Program-made: the position numbers and the translations under genes
From: Bacteroides intestinalis
GTDB taxonomy: Bacteria; Bacteroidota; Bacteroidia; Bacteroidales; Bacteroidaceae
Assembly (NCBI RefSeq): GCF_003464595.1
Contig: NZ_QRZF01000003.1
Coordinates: 310,001 to 374,000, forward strand
Direction: 5' to 3'
Length of the DNA: 64,000 nt
Notes under the pieces: model-generated
Databases searched by the model: none
What the model was told of the DNA's origin: nothing
The model's input: only the letters and a program-made list of their open reading frames with translations
Shown here: piece after piece, positions 17,618 through 27,423 of the stretch
Layout of the letters: each line of letters opens with the position of its first letter
Position numbering within the stretch: position 1 is the first letter of the stretch

Positions 17618-17647
17618 TGGTACTTGATACTATCTGAAAGTGGTACT
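17618..17647. promoter_or_regulatory. direct repeat TGGTACT in divergent promoter region
   Basis: TGGTACT occurs at 17618-17624 and 17641-17647, a 23-bp period, just upstream of the AraC gene promoter (-33 at 17664). Inverted CCCACTTT (17593) and AAAGTGGT (17637) overlap it. Spacing of two turns suits an AraC-type binding site serving either divergent unit. Inference only. Confidence 0.45.
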
Positions 17648-17663
17648 AAAAAGATTGTATATC

Positions 17664-17695
17664 TTGCTCATTAGTTGAGAAGTTTTATATCTTTG
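17664..17695 (+). promoter_or_regulatory. promoter of membrane AraC regulator
   Basis: TTG at 17664-17666 and the -7 box TATCTTTG at 17688-17695 give the usual spacing. The leader to the ATG is about 50 bp. Confidence 0.65.
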
Positions 17696-17751
17696 CGCCG
17701 GATTAAAATACAATGCAAACAAATTCTTGTAAATAAAAAGCAAAATAAAAA

Positions 17752-18915
17752 ATGACCAGTGTAATAATGTTATTTATTGAGCTATTGCTCGATATTGTCG
17801 GTCTTCTTACAGGAGGAAGTATCTGGAAGCGTTCATCGGAAAGAGGTATTCAGCGGGCTTGGGGAATGTTGGCTACTACCTTGTCGCTTCTTCTACTTTG
17901 TGATAATATAGAATGGATGTGGCTTTTCAGTCGGGGAGTAGAAGATATACCCCGTTTCGTAGAGGTACCTATGGATCACCTCTCTATCTGGCATATTGTT
18001 CGTGTGATATTCTTTTTCCAGCTCTTTTCTCTTTTTCCCATTGCTTCATTGCAACCGGGATGGATGTCGTTGACGAGGATTGTCAATTACTGTATTCCCA
18101 TATTGCTGATTGTTTGCATTGCTTGCTGTTATCAGCTTTTCAACGGGCATTATACCTTGCTGAAATCCTTTGCAGATATCTGGAGAAATTTAGGTGAACA
18201 GGATGTTATAGTCAGATTGATTCTGTTTGTTATCAGTGTGCTGACACCTTCCCTGAATTTTCTTCTTCCTTATTTGAAGCGATGGATACCTGTACGGCGT
18301 AAACAGAGTAGGGGGATGTATATTTATATGGGATGTTTTGGACTTATCATGTCCGGCTATATTTGGCTGATGTTGAGAACCAGCGGCTTATGCTTCAATC
18401 TTTTCGGCTATTTTGTTATATTGCCGACTATTTGTTTGAATGTACTTTATTTGCGCAATGACAATCCGCTCTCTTTGCCTCCGCTGCCGGCAGATGATTT
18501 AAGTCCTAAAGAGATAGATGCTATAAAAGAAATTGAGGTATCGGCTGTAGTACTTGAGCTCAGTGAGAAATTACAGGTGCTTATGAAAGAGCGTACTCCT
18601 TTCACCAATCCTCAATACTCGTTGCAGGATATATTAACAGATGTGGGAACTAACGAGCATCGGTTTAATAAGGCTTTACGCTACAATGGTTTTTCTGGTT
18701 TCCGGGATTACATCAATTTTAATCGTCTGCAATACTTTAAGGAACAGGCTACTTTACGGAAAGAGCTGACAGTGAAGGAGCTTATGTTTATGAGTGGATT
18801 TACTTCCCGTTCCAGTTTCTATCGTTATTTTGCCAGTATAGAGAAGATCTCTCCAAGTGAGTATATAGACAGGCTTCAGCAAGAAGGAAAAACCCTTCCC
18901 CATAGGGAAGGGTAG
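17752..18915 (+). CDS. membrane-bound AraC-family transcriptional regulator
   Basis: A 387-residue protein. About seven hydrophobic helices fill residues 1-235 (for example MLFIELLLDIVGLLTGG, ILLIVCIACCYQLF, LFGYFVILPTICLNVLYL). A linker and an AraC-type double helix-turn-helix follow at about 285-380, ending in FMSGFTSRSSFYRYFASIEKISPSEYI. Such membrane-anchored one-component regulators are common in Bacteroides. It is divergent from the partner-switching operon, which makes that operon a likely target. Its stop overlaps the terminator of the convergent pectate lyase gene. Confidence 0.85.
   Translation: MTSVIMLFIELLLDIVGLLTGGSIWKRSSERGIQRAWGMLATTLSLLLLCDNIEWMWLFSRGVEDIPRFVEVPMDHLSIWHIVRVIFFFQLFSLFPIASLQPGWMSLTRIVNYCIPILLIVCIACCYQLFNGHYTLLKSFADIWRNLGEQDVIVRLILFVISVLTPSLNFLLPYLKRWIPVRRKQSRGMYIYMGCFGLIMSGYIWLMLRTSGLCFNLFGYFVILPTICLNVLYLRNDNPLSLPPLPADDLSPKEIDAIKEIEVSAVVLELSEKLQVLMKERTPFTNPQYSLQDILTDVGTNEHRFNKALRYNGFSGFRDYINFNRLQYFKEQATLRKELTVKELMFMSGFTSRSSFYRYFASIEKISPSEYIDRLQQEGKTLPHREG
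18886..18913 (-). terminator. Terminator of pectate lyase gene, inside the AraC gene 3' end
   Basis: ACCCTTCCC (18892-18900) pairs with GGGAAGGGT (18905-18913). On the minus strand the stem is followed by TTTTTCC. It overlaps the last codons of the convergent AraC gene. Confidence 0.75.
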
Positions 18916-18925
18916 TGCAGGGGCT

Positions 18926-20029
18926 CTATTGTATCTTATTCTTTTTCTTCCATTGCTCGTATTTCTTGAATACTTTCAGTCCATCACTGTTATACCAGCT
19001 ATAACCGTTCCGGCGTTCGTATCCTATTTCAGAGATATTGAACTTCTTTACTCCGTCACGGTCACTGAAGAAGGGTTGATTGTTTTCTAATGTATAGAAG
19101 CGTGCCCATAAAGGAGGACAGTCGGTACATGCAACCATGCGATAGTCTTTCTTGCCTTCATCATTCGTGAAGAATTCTTTCTTTAGTCCTTCTATTTTGG
19201 AAGCTTTGAACCATTCAATCGCATTTTCTATGCATGTGATGACTTCTTGTGAAGGGTTGGGCAGGGACATTAATAAAATGACGATTTCGTCAGACTCTTG
19301 CCCACTCAGGGAAGGTAACTCATAAGCGCGTGCTTTGGCGGGAGCGAGGGTATGTTCATCATGCTGCGCACACCATACAGTCGGTTTGCCATTCAGTACT
19401 ACCTGAGTTTTTAAAATACATTCTACACCTTTGTCGAAAGCGGCACGGGCACGGTCACAGATACTGTCGGGAACATAGGTGTAGGGCTCTTTCTTTTCAT
19501 ATACTTCACGCAGCAACTCCATGACATTTACCATCGCGTTGTCATTGTAGGTGATATGTGTATAGTAACCTTTAGGGCGGGGCCAGAATTGAGGCCAACC
19601 ACCATTGGGATATTGTGCTTTGAGAATGTAGCGAATACCATCCAGTGCCCCATCTTTGTATTTCTCAATATGGGTGGCCAGGTACAAGCGTGAGAGATAT
19701 TGTATCTCTGTGCTGGTAGCATCATTATCTATTGTACTTTCGTTTACTTCGTCTTTAGAGGCAAGTACATCTTCTAACTCCTGTTGAGTAAGTTCGGCAG
19801 GCATATAAATGTTTTTGGGCCAACCTCCGGTAGTTTGCTGGTAAAGTAAAACGTTGTCGCCAATGCGGATGGCTTCGTCGGTTTTAAAGAATTCGTCGTT
19901 GAGTTTGGGGGCCATCTTTACCCAAGTCTTGTACGGCATTTTTTCTTTGTAGTTTACGGTTTCTTGTGCAAATAGGTTTGTCAGGCAGATCAGAGCCAGG
20001 CAACACAGGCAAATCTTTTTCATGATCAT
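18926..20029 (-). CDS. pelA: pectate lyase, polysaccharide lyase family 10
   Basis: A 367-residue secreted PL10 lyase that cleaves polygalacturonate by beta-elimination. Signal peptide about 1-22 (NLFAQ-ET). Family blocks include TTGGWPKNIYMP, DNDATSTEIQYLSRLY, AQYPNGGWPQFWPRPKGYYTHITYND, WCAQHDEHTLAPAKARAYELPSLSG and the C-terminal RRNGYSWYNSDGLKVF. It should act in the periplasm or at the surface on pectin fragments. The second ATG, two codons in, may be the true start. No SusC/D pair is adjacent, so it is a solitary gene here. Its transcript ends in a strong hairpin. Confidence 0.9.
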   Translation of the reverse strand: MIMKKICLCCLALICLTNLFAQETVNYKEKMPYKTWVKMAPKLNDEFFKTDEAIRIGDNVLLYQQTTGGWPKNIYMPAELTQQELEDVLASKDEVNESTIDNDATSTEIQYLSRLYLATHIEKYKDGALDGIRYILKAQYPNGGWPQFWPRPKGYYTHITYNDNAMVNVMELLREVYEKKEPYTYVPDSICDRARAAFDKGVECILKTQVVLNGKPTVWCAQHDEHTLAPAKARAYELPSLSGQESDEIVILLMSLPNPSQEVITCIENAIEWFKASKIEGLKKEFFTNDEGKKDYRMVACTDCPPLWARFYTLENNQPFFSDRDGVKKFNISEIGYERRNGYSWYNSDGLKVFKKYEQWKKKNKIQ

Positions 20030-20095
20030 TGTTTTTTATAGTTCTATGATGGCAAAAGTAGAGGAAAAAAACTTGCCTGATGGGGAATAATTGTT

Positions 20096-21421
20096 CTATT
20101 CCAGGTATTTTGTTACCTTCCCACTGATTTGCAACAAGGAAATCTCACAAACTTTCGTATTGTATTCCGCAGAAAGGATTCTTTCCTCCGCATCCAGAAG
20201 ACTCTTTTGTGCTTCACGCATCTCGATACCGGAAAGGTTTCCCAACATATAGCGTTCCATGGCAATCTCGTGATTTTCCTTAGCGGCTACAAGGTTCTGA
20301 CGTTCCAGGTTTAGCATTTGCAGGTTATTCTGGTAGGCTTGCCACAAATTACTCAGGTCGGCACGCAATGCCTGTTCCAGTTGCTCCCGTTCCAGTCGGG
20401 CATTCTGAATGGCAATACGCGCATTGTTACGTTCCCGGCGGCGATTCCCGTCGAACAGGTTGAAGCCAATAGTCAGACCAAAGTTTGCTCCGAGATTACC
20501 ACGCTGGATATTGGTAGCAACATCATATTTATTGAAAGTATAGCCATACCCCCCGTTCAGCTTCAGATAAGGGTAGTCGCGGGAGCAAACCTTCTTGTAA
20601 TCCAGTTGTGCAAGTGTATTGTTTTGATGGGCTCTCAGCAGGGAGGCATTCGTTTGCAGGGTAGCATTCCAAAGCTCTTCAAAGTTCAGACTGCCGTCTA
20701 CATTGATAAGGCTATCCTGGACAACAATCGGTTGGTCCACATCTTCATTTGCCATCAGTTCGTTCAGTTGGATACGGGAGGTATGCAATAACTCTTGCTG
20801 CTTCATGTACTGGGCACTGTCGGCATTGAAGTCCACTTTTGCCTGTTGGTAATCCAGACGGGAGAAGTTACCGATGTGATAACGCTCCTCTACGATACGT
20901 AAGCGTTCTTTGGATAGAGATACGGCGTAGCGGAAATTATTCAGGCGGATTTTATGTTGCAGGTAGTTGTAATATTCCGCTGCAATATTGGCTATCAAAT
21001 CTTCTACGGCAATACGGGTGTTTGTTTCACCTTGTCGTTCCAGTTCCTTCAACCGTTGGTAGTTGGCAGTGATGTTGAAACCGTCAAAGATAGTCCAATT
21101 CAGATTGAGACCTACATTCATGGCCTGGTCGAATACACCATTCTCTTTGAGGTGTTCTCCGGTGGCACGCACTTTACTGTCAGTGTTATCAACAGTTCCT
21201 TTATAACTTGCTGACAGGTCAAGTGTCGGCAGATAGCCGGCGTTGCCCAATGTTGCATTGTTCTTGGAGACTTGTTCCTCATTGCGGGTAATGCGCAACG
21301 AGTAATTGTTTTGAAGTCCGTTTTCCAGACAGGATTTCAGTGTATAAGATTGAGGCATCTGCGCCTGCAAAGCAAGCGAGGTGCAACAAATCGTTATGAG
21401 GGATAAAATCGTACGTTTCAT
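20096..21421 (-). CDS. TolC-family outer-membrane efflux channel
   Basis: A 441-residue outer-membrane factor with a signal peptide (about 1-20, ALQAQ) and the two long coiled-coil repeats typical of TolC. The first runs from SYTLKSCLENGLQNNYSLRI, the second from LNFEELWNATLQTNASLLRAHQN. NFGLTIGFNLFDGNRRRERNNARI marks the second barrel strand pair. It overlaps the RND pump gene by 4 bp and is the last gene of a three-gene tripartite efflux operon. Confidence 0.95.
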   Translation of the reverse strand: MKRTILSLITICCTSLALQAQMPQSYTLKSCLENGLQNNYSLRITRNEEQVSKNNATLGNAGYLPTLDLSASYKGTVDNTDSKVRATGEHLKENGVFDQAMNVGLNLNWTIFDGFNITANYQRLKELERQGETNTRIAVEDLIANIAAEYYNYLQHKIRLNNFRYAVSLSKERLRIVEERYHIGNFSRLDYQQAKVDFNADSAQYMKQQELLHTSRIQLNELMANEDVDQPIVVQDSLINVDGSLNFEELWNATLQTNASLLRAHQNNTLAQLDYKKVCSRDYPYLKLNGGYGYTFNKYDVATNIQRGNLGANFGLTIGFNLFDGNRRRERNNARIAIQNARLEREQLEQALRADLSNLWQAYQNNLQMLNLERQNLVAAKENHEIAMERYMLGNLSGIEMREAQKSLLDAEERILSAEYNTKVCEISLLQISGKVTKYLE

Positions 21422-24400
21422 GATTTCTTTAACTTACTGCGGTTAGTGGATATATAGCTATATATGGCAGGTACGATGTACATGGTCAGGAATGTGGATA
21501 CCAACATACCTCCCACTACGGCCGTACCCATGGCAATACGCTGATTACAACCTTCACCCGAAGCGAATGCCAGCGGTATCAGTCCCAGAATGGTAGAGGC
21601 ACTGGTCATCAGAATAGGGCGCAGACGTTGTAGTGATGCATCTTTGATGGCTTCCATCTTGTCTTCTCCGGCTTCTTGCTTCTGATTGGCAAATTCTACA
21701 ATGAGGATACCGTTTTTCGCTACCAGACCAATCAGCATAATGATACCGATCTGGCTGAAGATATTCATTGTAATGTCGCCGAAATACATGAATATCAAGG
21801 CACCTGCAATGGCCAAAGGCACGGTAAGCATGATAATCAGCGGGTCCTTGAAACTCTCGAACTGAGCTGCCAGAATCAGGTAAATCAGCAAGATGGCCAG
21901 TACGAAAGCAAACATCAAACTGGAAGAGCTCTCCCGATATTCTTTAGAGTCTCCGGTCAATGCAGTACGGAATGTATCGTCCAGTGTTTCCTTGGCTATT
22001 TTATCCATTTCATCCAATCCCTGTCCGATAGTCTTTCCATCGGCAAGTCCGGCGGAAATGGTGGCGGAAACGAAACGATTGTAACGGTATAACTGCGGTG
22101 GAGCAATACCACCGGTCAGTTCAATCAGGTTGTCCAACTGCACCATCTCTCCTTTGTCACTACGGATATAGATACCTTTCAGGTCGGCAGGTTTATTACG
22201 CTGTTGACGGTTGATCTCTCCTAATATCTCATATTGCTTTCCGTTCATATAGAAGTAACCCATACGCTGACCGCTCAATCCGTACTGTAAGGTTTGTGCA
22301 ATGTTGCGTGTACTTACTCCCATGATACTTGCTTTATCACGGTTGATGTTGATACGTGCTTCTGGCTTACTGAATTTCAGGTTTACATCAGCCATCTGGA
22401 ATACCGGATTTTCATAAACTTTGGCCATGAATTCCGGTAGCACCTCTTGTAATTTCTCAATATTGGTAGCCTGTAGTACGTATTGCACCGGCATACCTCC
22501 ACGACGTCCACCGAAAGAGGAAGACTGTTGTACGAAAGAGCGTGCCATCGTCTTCTTTTGTACCGCCCGGGAGATTTGCTCTGCTACTTCCATCTGTGTG
22601 TAATCACGATCCTTCATGTCTTTCAATGTGATACGCACATTACCGCTACCGCTTGATACACGCGCAGTAACAGACTCTGCATCCGGAAGTATGGAATCTA
22701 CCAGCTGGTTGATGTCTTCTGTGTAATCCCGTATATATTCATACGTCACACCCTCAGCTCCACGCGTGTTGATGCTGATTTGCGAACGGTCTTCAAGGGG
22801 GGCCATTTCTGCGGGGATAGCATTCCAAAGGAATACAATGATAAATAAAGTACCTAATACAAGAGGCATGGCCAACCAGCGTTTGTGCAAGAAGATCTCC
22901 AACGACCGGCTATATATGCGGTTCATTCCTTCAAAGAACGGTTCGGTTTTTATATAGAACCAGTTTTTCTTTTCTTGTTTCACCAGCAATTTGGTGGCAA
23001 GCATAGGTGTGAAAGTCAACGCAGCAAACGAAGAGATGATTACCGAACCGGATACCACAATACTGAATTCACGGAAAAGCCGTCCTGTCATACCATCCAT
23101 AAATACAATGGGGAAGAATACGGCCACCAATGTGATAGTGGTAGAGATTACGGCGAAGAAAATCTCTTTAGCACCTTCGATACCAGCTTCTTTGGGGGGC
23201 ATTCCACGCTCAATGCGGACATAGATATTCTCCGTCATAACGATAGCATCATCCACTACAAGCCCCACTGCTAATACTACCGCCAACATGGAAAGCACAT
23301 TGATGGAGAATCCTGCCAGGTACATCACGAAAAATGCACCGATAAGCGAAACCGGAATTACGATACAAGGTACCAGTGTAACGCGCCAGTCACGCAGGAA
23401 GAGGAAAATAATAATGATAACGAGGATAAATGCGACATATACGGTTTCCTTTACTTCGTCAATGGAAGCACGGATAAACTTGGTGTTATCAAAACCGTAA
23501 GAATATTGCACGTCTTCAGGAAGGTCTTTCTTCATCTGTTTCATGCGTTCGTAGACAGCATCGGCAATTTTAATATGATTGGCACCCGGCTGCGGAATCA
23601 CAACGATACCCACCATAGGCACCCCATTCATCTTCATGTAGCTTTTTATATCCGCCGGACCTAATTCTGCCCGTCCGATATCACTGAAGCGAACAATACG
23701 GTTATTATCTTCCCGCAGGATCAGGTTGTTAAACTCTTCTGCCGTATGCATCAGTCCTAACGTACGGATGGTAAGCTCCACCGTATTACCCTCAATACTT
23801 CCGGACGGGAGTTCTACATTTTCTTTATCTACTGCATTTTTAACGTCGATAGGAGTAATGCCATAACCTGACATCTTGATCGGATCTAACCACAGACGCA
23901 TGGAATAACGCTTTTCTCCCCAAATACTAACGCTACTAACGTCTGAAATAGTCTGCAATTGTTCTTTTACAGTGAGGTCGGCAATTTCACTCAATTCCAA
24001 CAGAGAACGTTTATCACTTTGCAATGCAACCATCAGGATAGGCATAGCATCTGCATCTGCTTTTGATACCGTAGGCGGGTCACAGTCACGGGGCAGGTAG
24101 CGTTGAGCCCGTGAAACTTTATCACGCACGTCGTTTGCAGCAGTTTCCAGATCGACGGAAAGTTCGAATTCTACCGTAATACGGGATGAACCTTGCTGGC
24201 TGACGCTGGACAAGGAACGGATACCCGGAATACCATTGATATTTTGTTCCAGTGGTTCGGTAATCTGGTTTTCAATAACATCGGCATTTGCACCCGGGTA
24301 GGAGCAAGATACCGAAATGATAGGATTGTCCACGGACGGATATTCGCGAACGCCGAGGTAGCTGTACCCGATAATTCCGAAAAGCAGGATGATAAGGGTA

Positions 24401-24450
24401 AGCACCGTGGAAAGTACCGGGCGCCGTATACTGAGTTCAGATATATTCAT
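21418..24450 (-). CDS. RND-family efflux pump (HAE-1, AcrB-like)
   Basis: A 1010-residue inner-membrane proton-driven pump. It starts with MNISELSIRRPVLSTVLTLIILLFG and shows the internal duplication of RND proteins: two sets of periplasmic loops and twelve membrane helices. The proton-relay Asp pair is in LAVGLVVDDAIVMTENIYVRIE. The second half has IGIIMLIGLVAKNGILIVEFAN. Length is normal for multidrug-type RND pumps. With the adaptor and TolC it forms a complete envelope-spanning exporter; substrates may be drugs, bile salts or lipids and cannot be told. Confidence 0.96.
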   Translation of the reverse strand: MNISELSIRRPVLSTVLTLIILLFGIIGYSYLGVREYPSVDNPIISVSCSYPGANADVIENQITEPLEQNINGIPGIRSLSSVSQQGSSRITVEFELSVDLETAANDVRDKVSRAQRYLPRDCDPPTVSKADADAMPILMVALQSDKRSLLELSEIADLTVKEQLQTISDVSSVSIWGEKRYSMRLWLDPIKMSGYGITPIDVKNAVDKENVELPSGSIEGNTVELTIRTLGLMHTAEEFNNLILREDNNRIVRFSDIGRAELGPADIKSYMKMNGVPMVGIVVIPQPGANHIKIADAVYERMKQMKKDLPEDVQYSYGFDNTKFIRASIDEVKETVYVAFILVIIIIFLFLRDWRVTLVPCIVIPVSLIGAFFVMYLAGFSINVLSMLAVVLAVGLVVDDAIVMTENIYVRIERGMPPKEAGIEGAKEIFFAVISTTITLVAVFFPIVFMDGMTGRLFREFSIVVSGSVIISSFAALTFTPMLATKLLVKQEKKNWFYIKTEPFFEGMNRIYSRSLEIFLHKRWLAMPLVLGTLFIIVFLWNAIPAEMAPLEDRSQISINTRGAEGVTYEYIRDYTEDINQLVDSILPDAESVTARVSSGSGNVRITLKDMKDRDYTQMEVAEQISRAVQKKTMARSFVQQSSSFGGRRGGMPVQYVLQATNIEKLQEVLPEFMAKVYENPVFQMADVNLKFSKPEARININRDKASIMGVSTRNIAQTLQYGLSGQRMGYFYMNGKQYEILGEINRQQRNKPADLKGIYIRSDKGEMVQLDNLIELTGGIAPPQLYRYNRFVSATISAGLADGKTIGQGLDEMDKIAKETLDDTFRTALTGDSKEYRESSSSLMFAFVLAILLIYLILAAQFESFKDPLIIMLTVPLAIAGALIFMYFGDITMNIFSQIGIIMLIGLVAKNGILIVEFANQKQEAGEDKMEAIKDASLQRLRPILMTSASTILGLIPLAFASGEGCNQRIAMGTAVVGGMLVSTFLTMYIVPAIYSYISTNRSKLKKS

Positions 24451-24462
24451 AAGGCATCCGGT

Positions 24463-25545
24463 TTAATAAATGTTATCCAAAGTTACAGGGAGTCCTGTAC
24501 GGAGTTGTAATGTTCCTGAAACTATAATCGTGTCCCCTTCCTGCAAACCTTGTAATACTTGGGTTTCGGCTTCCGTACGTATACCGGCTTGTATTTCTAC
24601 AGGCTGGGCCTTTCCCGATTTATAAAGGAATATCTTATCCTTACCCATCTCCGGAACAATCGCTTCGGATGGAACGGCAAGGGCATCCTGAATTTCGTTT
24701 TTACTTAAACGGATGTCCGCATAACGTCCCGGCATCACATGACCGTTGGCATTGGGATAAAGGGCACGTAAAGTCAACGTATGGGTGTTTTGATCCATTC
24801 TGGATTCCCGGGCATAAACTTTAGCGTGGAAAGTCTCGAGCTTACCTTCAAGTCCGAAGTTTACTCCTGCACCGATTTTTACATCATTAGCGTAGCGTTC
24901 GGGAACGGAGAATTCTACCTTCAGCGGAGATACTTTAGTAAGTTTAGCTACAATGGTTGTAGGAGAGGCATAAGTTCCTACACTGACCTGGCGTAAACCA
25001 ATCACACCGTCGAATGGTGCACGAAGCTCGGTTTGTGCAATGTTTGCCTCTATCAGATCTATGTCTGCATTCAGGGTTGCCAGTTCAGTTTTCACCTGTT
25101 CATAGGCTTCTTTACTGACTGCATCTCTTTCCAACAGAGCGTTTTGGCGGAATACGCGGTCTTCTGCTAATTTCAGTTGGGCAACAAGACGTTGCAACTG
25201 TGCTTGTAAAGGCCGGTCGTTTACTTTAGCCAGCAATTGTCCTTTTTTTACTTGGCTGCCCTCCTCGAAATTAATTTCTATAATTTTACCGGAAGTTTCG
25301 AAAGAAAGATCTACCTCTTCATCAGGCAACAAGCTACCACTGATTTTTATTTCATCTTTCAGCAGTTGAGGTTTTATGATCTTTGCGTTTACATTCAGTA
25401 TTCTCTTATTATTGCGGTTAGTGCTCATAACTTTGTCTGCAGCCGCCAATTCTTTGTTCTCCTTAGGGAGTTGAGAATAAATACCCCCACCTATCAATCC
25501 GGCACCGATAAAAATGATGATGCCCCATTTAACTTTCTTATTCAT
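24463..25545 (-). CDS. RND efflux periplasmic adaptor (membrane fusion protein)
   Basis: A 360-residue adaptor with an N-terminal membrane anchor (about 7-23), a split lipoyl/barrel-sandwich domain (IIEINFEEGSQVKKGQLLAKVNDRPLQAQ and LRAPFDGVIGLRQVSVGTYASP), a coiled-coil hairpin between them (about 110-170), and a C-terminal beta-barrel (KIFLYKSGKAQPVEIQAGIRTEAETQVLQGLQEGD). It is the first gene of the operon, 12 bp before the pump gene. No canonical -7 box was found upstream. Confidence 0.93.
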   Translation of the reverse strand: MNKKVKWGIIIFIGAGLIGGGIYSQLPKENKELAAADKVMSTNRNNKRILNVNAKIIKPQLLKDEIKISGSLLPDEEVDLSFETSGKIIEINFEEGSQVKKGQLLAKVNDRPLQAQLQRLVAQLKLAEDRVFRQNALLERDAVSKEAYEQVKTELATLNADIDLIEANIAQTELRAPFDGVIGLRQVSVGTYASPTTIVAKLTKVSPLKVEFSVPERYANDVKIGAGVNFGLEGKLETFHAKVYARESRMDQNTHTLTLRALYPNANGHVMPGRYADIRLSKNEIQDALAVPSEAIVPEMGKDKIFLYKSGKAQPVEIQAGIRTEAETQVLQGLQEGDTIIVSGTLQLRTGLPVTLDNIY

Positions 25546-25634
25546 GTATCAGTATTAGTATTACGTCAGATTATGTCAGCATGAATTTGGACATTTAGAG
25601 AACAGGAAGGTTTAATATGAGAAGCGTTAAAAAA

Positions 25635-25734
25635 GGTGATAAAGTGATAACATAACAATATTATCGTATGTGATTGTGATAGGAGGATAAGATGATTGAC
25701 TGATAAAACGTTATCACATTGCCACTTTATCGCC
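25635..25734. repeat. large imperfect hairpin with GTGATAA units
   Basis: GGTGATAAAGTGATAAC (25635-25651) faces CACTTTATCGCC (25723-25734) plus GTTATCAC (25710-25717) on the other arm, which carries a 5-6 bp insertion. Further GATAA-type units fill the loop. It fills the gap between rsgA (upstream on the minus strand) and the efflux operon. Confidence 0.7.
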
Positions 25735-25746
25735 CTATTACTTATT

Positions 25747-26679
25747 TTAATATGCTGCCCGGTATTTTCCTTCCTCCTTGTCTTCCAACATATTGAGGTA
25801 AGAGCTATAGCGTGACTCGCTGATATAATGTTCTTTTACAGCTTCCCGTACGGCGCAACCCGGTTCCTGGCGGTGAGTGCAGTTGCCATAACGACAGTCT
25901 GCAGAGAATTTGAATATCTCCGGGAAATAGTGCCCTATCTCTTCTTCTTCCATATCGAATGTGCCGAAACCTTTGATACCCGGTGTGTCGATAATATATC
26001 CGTCTCCCGGAACGGGAAACATTTCAGAGAAGGTAGTGGTGTGCATACCTTTATTATGATAGGTGGAAATCTCACCGGTTTTTACGTCTTGTTCAGGCAA
26101 TATCGCATTGATGAGGGTTGACTTTCCCACACCGGAATGTCCGGAGAAAAGTGTTACCCGGCCTTTTAATTCTTCCTGAATTTGTTCTATGCCCTCACCC
26201 GTTTTGGCCGAAACTTTAAAACAGGGATAACCGATGGTAGTATAGAGATTGATAAGTCCGTCCAGATAGTGAAGCTCATCTTCATCATAAGCATCTATTT
26301 TATTAAAGATTAGCTTAACGGGTACGCGGTATGCTTCAGCAGAAGCCAGAAAACGGTCGATAAAAGTTGTGGAGGTTTCCGGATAATTGACCGTAACAAT
26401 AAGCATGCTTTGGTCAAGGTTGGCAGCAAGAATATGCGATTGTTTAGAAAGATTGGAAGCTCTTCGGATAATGTAGTTTTTCCGGTCTTCTATTTCGCTG
26501 ATGAAAGCAGTTCCTTCCGGATTCAAGATAATTTGCACATAATCTCCCACAGCTACCGGATTGGTACTGCGTATACCTTTGAGACGGAAGTTACCTTTGA
26601 TTTTACACTCCACACATTTCCCCTCGTCGGTCTTTACCAAATACCAACTACCTGTATTTTTTATTACCAGTCCCTTCAA
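25747..26679 (-). CDS. rsgA: ribosome small-subunit GTPase RsgA
   Basis: A 310-residue circularly permuted GTPase that helps the final maturation of the 30S subunit. OB domain about 1-70 ([20 protein letters not shown]), then FNKID (G4), [12 protein letters not shown] (G1) and DTPGIKGF (G3). The C-terminal zinc module [16 protein letters not shown] has three Cys and one His. I choose the TTG at 26679, giving [10 protein letters not shown], the usual family N-terminus. An ATG at 26742 would add about 21 residues translated from the hairpin repeat ([11 protein letters not shown]), which looks non-native. The gene follows frr. Confidence 0.93.
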   Translation of the reverse strand: MKGLVIKNTGSWYLVKTDEGKCVECKIKGNFRLKGIRSTNPVAVGDYVQIILNPEGTAFISEIEDRKNYIIRRASNLSKQSHILAANLDQSMLIVTVNYPETSTTFIDRFLASAEAYRVPVKLIFNKIDAYDEDELHYLDGLINLYTTIGYPCFKVSAKTGEGIEQIQEELKGRVTLFSGHSGVGKSTLINAILPEQDVKTGEISTYHNKGMHTTTFSEMFPVPGDGYIIDTPGIKGFGTFDMEEEEIGHYFPEIFKFSADCRYGNCTHRQEPGCAVREAVKEHYISESRYSSYLNMLEDKEEGKYRAAY

Positions 26680-26682
26680 TTT

Positions 26683-26759
<77 letters not shown>

Positions 26760-26764
26760 AATAA

Positions 26765-27325
26765 TTATACGGTCATAATTTCTTTATCTTTTGCAGCCAG
26801 CATATCATCGATCTGTTTGATATACTTATCGTGAATCTTTTGCAATTTTTCTTCACCACCCTTTTGTGCATCTTCTGCCAGACCGTCTTTAACGGATTTC
26901 TTCAAAGCATCGATAGCATCACGGCGAGCATTACGCACACTCACTTTAGCAGTTTCACCTTCACCTTTACATTGTTTGGCGAGTTGTCTACGACGTTCTT
27001 CTGTCAGCGGCGGAATACCGATACGGATAATCTCGCCGTTATTTTCGGGCATAATGCCGAGACTGGAGTCAATGATTGCTTTTTCAATTACCCGGAACAT
27101 GCTTTTATCCCACGGTTTGATAGCGATACTACGGGCATCCGGAGTATTTACGGCAGCTACATTGTTGATAGGAACCATGCTTCCGTAAGAATCCACACGG
27201 ATACCGTCCAGCAAACGAACGTCTGCCTTTCCGGCGCGGATGTGAGCCAATGCTTCTTCCAGATACATAACGGCCATATCCATTTTCTCTTGCGCTTCAT
27301 CTAAGATGTCTTTTACGTCTCTCAT
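26765..27325 (-). CDS. frr: ribosome recycling factor
   Basis: A 186-residue RRF that, with EF-G, separates ribosomal subunits after termination. The coiled-coil ends match the family: [33 protein letters not shown] at the N-terminus and [27 protein letters not shown] at the C-terminus; the core has [17 protein letters not shown] take ATG at 27325, because the longer frame back to 27394 runs through the -7 box at 27366. pyrH lies upstream, the common pyrH-frr pairing. Confidence 0.97.
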   Translation of the reverse strand: MRDVKDILDEAQEKMDMAVMYLEEALAHIRAGKADVRLLDGIRVDSYGSMVPINNVAAVNTPDARSIAIKPWDKSMFRVIEKAIIDSSLGIMPENNGEIIRIGIPPLTEERRRQLAKQCKGEGETAKVSVRNARRDAIDALKKSVKDGLAEDAQKGGEEKLQKIHDKYIKQIDDMLAAKDKEIMTV

Positions 27326-27365
27326 ATTCTTCGGTTTTTGGAATTGTACTTTAATTGAAACTTTG

Positions 27366-27373
27366 CAAATATA
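27366..27373 (-). promoter_or_regulatory. -7 box for frr
   Basis: Minus-strand TATATTTG (CAAATATA on plus) is 41 bp before the frr ATG and supports the shorter start. Confidence 0.6.
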
Positions 27374-27423
27374 ATTATTTTCACCACAGAGCACACTGAT
27401 ATACAGAGTTTTTTCAGAGAAAA

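Noticed and set aside
27326..27394. Longer N-terminus for ribosome recycling factor
   Set aside because: It would run through the TATATTTG -7 box, and standard RRF starts at MRDVKDIL.
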